Shown here piece by piece: positions 60,968-64,000 of a DNA stretch of 64,000 nucleotides. Numbering within the stretch: the stretch's first letter is position 1; the number at the start of each line of letters is the position of its first letter. The position numbers and the translations under genes are program-made. Source of the stretch: Marinomonas agarivorans (GTDB taxonomy: Bacteria > Pseudomonadota > Gammaproteobacteria > Pseudomonadales > Marinomonadaceae); NCBI GenBank assembly GCA_002173415.2, contig NHNK02000012.1:45403-109402 (forward strand), written 5' to 3'. The notes beneath the pieces are model-generated. The model was not told where the DNA came from, made no database searches, and saw only the letters and a list, made by a program, of their open reading frames with translations.

Positions 60968-62110
60968 ATGGCAAGTTTAGTCATTGATAACGTTAAAAAG
61001 CGCTATGGTAATACCAGCGTACTAAAAGGCATTGATATTGCCATTGAAGCAGGTGAGTTTTTAATTCTGGTTGGTCCATCGGGCTGCGGCAAATCCACAT
61101 TGATGAATGCTATTGCTGGTTTGGAGGACGTTACTGAAGGTCGCATTTTAATTGATGATCAGGATGTTACCTTTAGTAGCCCAAAAGACCGCGATATCGC
61201 TATGGTATTTCAATCTTATGCACTGTATCCCAATATGACAGTTGCCGAAAATATCGCTTTTGGATTGGAAATGCGCAAAGTCCCTAAAACCGAGCGAGAA
61301 CAGGAAGTGCAACGAGTTGCGGAGTTATTACAAATCAGTCATTTGCTGAACCGCAAGCCTTCCCAACTCTCTGGTGGTCAAAGGCAGCGTGTTGCCATGG
61401 GTCGCGCACTGGCGCGTCGTCCACAATTGTATTTATTCGATGAACCTCTCTCCAATCTTGACGCAAAATTACGCGTTGAAATGCGTACCGAGATCAAAAA
61501 ACTGCATCAAAAACTCAAAACCACCATCGTCTATGTTACTCATGATCAAATTGAAGCCATGACACTAGCGGACCGTATTGCCGTTATGAAGGATGGAGAA
61601 GTGCAACAACTCGGCACCCCGCAAGAAATTTACGATAACCCTGCCAACTTATTTGTTGCTGGTTTTATGGGCTCACCAGCCATGAACTTTATCCCAGCAA
61701 AGGTTATAGAAAGCGGCAACACAATCATGCTCGAGCTCACAACAAACACTATAGAGACACCCACCACTATAAACACTATAGAGACACCCACTCGATTGCC
61801 TTTCCCGAACGCAGAATCACTACAAAGTCATATAGGCAAAGAGGTGTTATTAGGGCTACGGCCAGAAATGATAACCGAGCCTCAGCCTCACAAAGCAGGA
61901 CTCGAATTTACCGTTAATAGCCACGTAAACGTAGACGTGGTTGAACCAATGGGGGCTGATACCATGATGATCACACGTATTGGCAATAATGAAGTCAACT
62001 GCCGTTGCCACCCTTCTTACAACATGGTCGTAGGTGCAACTTGCGAAGTCATGTTCGATACTTCCAAAGCTGTTGCTTTTGACATCGAGTCAGGCCAACG
62101 CTTGGACTAA
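60968..62110 (+). CDS. Sugar ABC transporter ATP-binding protein (MalK/UgpC type)
   Basis: A 380-residue ATPase. Walker [10 protein letters not shown], signature [20 protein letters not shown], Walker [17 protein letters not shown], then the regulatory TOBE domains with LGLRPEMI. The ATG at 60968 has GGAG in front. In the first TOBE domain a nine-residue repeat (NTIETPTTI / NTIETPTRL) comes from a 27-bp tandem duplication that carries GACACCCAC. Confidence 0.92.
   Translation: MASLVIDNVKKRYGNTSVLKGIDIAIEAGEFLILVGPSGCGKSTLMNAIAGLEDVTEGRILIDDQDVTFSSPKDRDIAMVFQSYALYPNMTVAENIAFGLEMRKVPKTEREQEVQRVAELLQISHLLNRKPSQLSGGQRQRVAMGRALARRPQLYLFDEPLSNLDAKLRVEMRTEIKKLHQKLKTTIVYVTHDQIEAMTLADRIAVMKDGEVQQLGTPQEIYDNPANLFVAGFMGSPAMNFIPAKVIESGNTIMLELTTNTIETPTTINTIETPTRLPFPNAESLQSHIGKEVLLGLRPEMITEPQPHKAGLEFTVNSHVNVDVVEPMGADTMMITRIGNNEVNCRCHPSYNMVVGATCEVMFDTSKAVAFDIESGQRLD
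61745..61798 (+). repeat. Two in-frame 27-bp units carrying GAGACACCCAC
   Basis: Copies 61745-61771 and 61772-61798 both begin AACACTATAGAGACACCCAC and encode NTIETPTTI and NTIETPTRL in the ATPase C-terminal domain. Confidence 0.88.
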
Positions 62111-62154
62111 CTATCCCTTTCCTGAAAACAACTGGAAGCAGTAACAAATAACCT

Positions 62155-62185
62155 CAACACCATTTATCTTAGATAAGTGGTGTTG
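62155..62185 (+). terminator. Terminator of the sugar ABC operon
   Basis: A 14-bp stem with one G-U pair (CAACACCATTTATC / GATAAGTGGTGTTG) and a TTA loop, followed by TACTTTG. Very stable stem, weak U-tract. Confidence 0.65.
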
Positions 62186-62298
62186 TACTTTGAAAATGAT
62201 CACTTTGCACTCGCAGAAAATAGAAAATTTTTTTAACATCGATAAATAGTTGTGTAACCGCATACCATTAATCTGTTAGAACATTTCAAGGGGCAAAT

Positions 62299-62745
62299 AT
62301 GAGTATTCGTCGAGCCACAAAAGAAGATGCAGAAAAACTATCTGACTTGGTTAAGTCGCTGGCTCATTTCTACCTTGATCACTCAACAGATGAGCTGCCT
62401 CAGTGGCTGACTGATACGTTAACCTCCGATGCATTCGTAAAGAGATTAGCTAGTAAAGAGTATATTAATTTCATTTACGAACAGGATAGTGACATAGCTG
62501 GCTATATCTCACTGAAAAAACCTAACCATATTTATCATCTATTTGTATCAGAGCAATACCAAGGCAATGGAATCTCACGCCTACTATGGAATCATGCCAA
62601 AAGTAGCGTCGCAGCCACTTCTTTCACATTGAGATCCTCAGTCTATGCAATACCTATATATAAACGGTTTGGATTTGTAGAATCCGATGCAATTGGAACG
62701 AAAGATGGAATTTCATTTCAGCCAATGAAGTTAGTGCAACATTAG
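62299..62745 (+). CDS. GNAT family N-acetyltransferase
   Basis: A 148-residue acetyltransferase. It opens SIRRATKEDAEKLSDLVKSL. The acetyl-CoA loop is HLFVSEQYQGNGISRLLWNH (Q/RxxGxG/A), and YAIPIYKRFGFVESD is the conserved C-terminal part. The substrate is unknown. AAGGGG precedes the ATG. It is followed 4 bases later by a GGACACCCATTC motif. Confidence 0.88.
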   Translation: MSIRRATKEDAEKLSDLVKSLAHFYLDHSTDELPQWLTDTLTSDAFVKRLASKEYINFIYEQDSDIAGYISLKKPNHIYHLFVSEQYQGNGISRLLWNHAKSSVAATSFTLRSSVYAIPIYKRFGFVESDAIGTKDGISFQPMKLVQH

Positions 62746-62748
62746 CAA

Positions 62749-62760
62749 GGACACCCATTC
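62749..62760 (+). repeat. GGACACCCATTC motif
   Basis: Single copy of the dispersed motif directly after the GNAT stop codon. Confidence 0.6.
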
Positions 62761-62827
62761 TAAACGTATTGTTCTATGTTATGCTTGAATTATTGTATTA
62801 GTTAAAAAAACAGGAGTGGAGACGTAA

Positions 62828-63139
62828 ATGATCGCAAGAGAATGGAAAGCACGTTTGCCTTTAGCAGAAAAAGACGGATTTCTTAACTATCTAGATGAAA
62901 CAGGCGTTAAAGAAACATCTTCCACCCCTGGTTTTAGAGGTGCTCAAGTATTAGTACGTGACCTGGATTCTAAAGCTGAGGTCACCTTAATTACTTATTG
63001 GTCAAACCTTGAAGTTATCAAAGCTTTTTCAGGGAAAAATATTAGTAAAGCAAAGCTTTATCCTGAAGATGAAAAATATAAGCTGGAACCAGACACTTTC
63101 GTTAATCATTATGAAGTCGTAGAGAACGTTTGGTCATAA
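62828..63139 (+). CDS. Antibiotic biosynthesis monooxygenase (ABM) domain protein
   Basis: A 103-residue ferredoxin-like-fold protein. MIAREWKARLPLAEKDGFLN-YL, then TPGFRGAQVLVRDLDSKAEV-TLITYWSNLEVIKAFSG and YKLEPDTFVNHYEVVE. This matches the dimeric ABM / YgiN-like group, small oxygenases or heme- or quinone-related enzymes. The specific function is not clear. CAGGAG precedes the ATG. Confidence 0.78.
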   Translation: MIAREWKARLPLAEKDGFLNYLDETGVKETSSTPGFRGAQVLVRDLDSKAEVTLITYWSNLEVIKAFSGKNISKAKLYPEDEKYKLEPDTFVNHYEVVENVWS

Positions 63140-63166
63140 CCTTCTTTTTACGACAACAATAACAAC

Positions 63167-63203
63167 AAAGACACCCACTCTTATTTTTATGAAGACATCC
63201 ATC
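63167..63203 (+). repeat. Two GACACCCA-type motifs before the transposase gene
   Basis: AAAGACACCCACTC at 63167-63180 and the variant GAAGACATCCATC at 63191-63203, separated by TTATTTTTAT. The rest of the gap 63140-63296 shows no gene. Confidence 0.65.
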
Positions 63204-63296
63204 TTAAAGTTGACACGACAAAATAATACTGTATAAATAAACAGTATTATTTGATTTTCAAAGTTAATTTATTTCTCAAGGAAAGAGGAACCATTT

Positions 63297-63965
63297 ATGC
63301 CGACTCCAAGGTGCCAACAAATCAGCTTGGCTGATACTCCTTACTATCACTGTGTTTCACGCTGTGTACGTCGTGCTTTTCTCTGTGGTGAAGACGATCT
63401 TACAGGCAAAAACTTCGAACACCGTCGTGGCTGGATTGAAGATCGACTGCTTTTTCTAGCAAGTGTATTTTCGATCAATGTCTGTGCTTACGCTGTGATG
63501 AGCAATCACCTTCATGTGGTGTTACATATCAATCAGAGTCAAGCACTGAACTGGTCGATGGAAGAAGTACTTGAACGCTGGCATCGTATTCATCAAGGCA
63601 CCGTTTTTACTCAACAATTTATCAATGGCGAAACATTACCAAAGCATGCCATGGCGTTTGTAAAAGCATCGGCTGAAACCTATCGTCAACGCCTAATGGA
63701 CATTAGCTGGTTTATGCGAGAACTAAATGAACCCATTGCCAGAATGGCCAATCAAGAAGACGAATGCACTGGGCGATTTTGGGAAGGACGATTCAAGTCA
63801 CAGGCACTATTAAATGAATCTGCTTTGATTGCATGCATGGCTTATGTTGATCTCAACCCAGTTCGAGCTCACCTTACTAAGTCCTCCCTGAATAATGGCG
63901 TTTCAAGCAAGAAACGCCACACGATTTTTAGATCTTTCCAGTGGCAAAACTATTTTCAGCCATAA
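63297..63965 (+). CDS. IS200-like / REP-associated (Y1, HUH) transposase, probably C-terminally truncated
   Basis: A 222-residue protein. It opens MPTPRCQQISLADTPYYHCV-SRCVRRAFLCGEDDLTG and contains the HUH metal pair H71, H73 in VMSNHLHVVLH. RFWEGRFKSQALLNESALIA-CMAYVDLNPVRA is the conserved C-terminal core of the DUF1568-type REP-associated tyrosine transposases. After VRAHLTK the sequence (SSLNNGVSSKKRHTIFRSFQ) does not look like the family, which I recall as about 300 or more residues long, and a perfect hairpin sits there in the DNA. Such transposases cut single-stranded DNA at short palindromic repeats. AAGGAAAGAGG precedes the ATG. Confidence 0.85.
   Translation: MPTPRCQQISLADTPYYHCVSRCVRRAFLCGEDDLTGKNFEHRRGWIEDRLLFLASVFSINVCAYAVMSNHLHVVLHINQSQALNWSMEEVLERWHRIHQGTVFTQQFINGETLPKHAMAFVKASAETYRQRLMDISWFMRELNEPIARMANQEDECTGRFWEGRFKSQALLNESALIACMAYVDLNPVRAHLTKSSLNNGVSSKKRHTIFRSFQWQNYFQP
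63896..63919 (+). other. Perfect 9-bp hairpin inside the transposase 3' end
   Basis: TGGCGTTTC (63896-63904) and GAAACGCCA (63911-63919) with loop AAGCAA, followed by CACACGATTTTTAG. It may be a terminator or a transposase recognition hairpin. Confidence 0.6.
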
Positions 63966-64000
63966 TGGTCTTACAAATTGTCTAAAATAGTGGGCAAAAG

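Overview
The window (about 64 kb, AT-rich, dense, no rRNA or tRNA seen) looks like chromosome of a marine gammaproteobacterium of the Oceanospirillales, most like Marinomonas. That assignment is inference from protein style and gene content: a light-damage repair cluster, TRAP and ABC solute uptake, metX-metW, an agl-type alpha-glucoside operon and an NRPS-independent siderophore operon. No single marker gene settles the species.

Layout. 0-0.5 kb: 3' end of a GH6 cellulase. 0.7-5.8 kb: photobiology cluster (DUF3429, flavin oxidoreductase, TIGR03643, a photolyase/cryptochrome, an iron-sulfur (6-4)-type photolyase, DUF2256). 5.9-8.4 kb: decayed zone with an orphan HipB-like regulator, a hipA remnant, a cydB remnant and an intact Fic protein. 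8.6-12.7 kb: housekeeping block metX-metW-DUF4426-rdgB-hemW. 12.8-16.4 kb: accessory block with a GntR regulator, a second degenerate hemW 3' end, a TIR-like effector, an MNT-HEPN protein and small genes. 16.4-25.5 kb (minus strand): alpha-glucoside uptake and hydrolysis (fructokinase, then binding protein, two permeases, ATPase, GH13 glucosidase, LacI regulator). 25.8-32.7 kb: two-component system, Na/Pi cotransporter, small periplasmic protein, MerR regulator with an aldo/keto reductase. 32.8-41.2 kb (minus strand): a TRAP transporter followed by DUF1445 D-glutamate cyclase, PxpA, PxpB, PxpC, DUF4392 D-glutamate cyclase and a D-amino-acid aminotransferase. I read this as a complete D-glutamate / 5-oxoproline utilisation cluster. 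42.2-54.2 kb: ferric-siderophore ABC importer and ECF sigma factor on the minus strand, divergent from a five-gene siderophore synthesis and export operon, with candidate Fur boxes. 54.4-57.4 kb: PhyH oxygenase, IclR regulator, secreted double-discoidin protein. 57.8-62.1 kb: sugar ABC transporter. 62.3-64 kb: GNAT and ABM-domain genes, then an IS200-like (REP-associated type) transposase.

Two sequence-level themes cut across the genes. First, short tandem duplications (units of about 12-36 bp) recur, mostly at 3' gene ends, in intergenic gaps, or in protein linkers where the unit is a multiple of 3. Second, the octamer GACACCCA is dispersed and clustered, densest near the transposase at the right end, and sits inside two of the coding tandem repeats.
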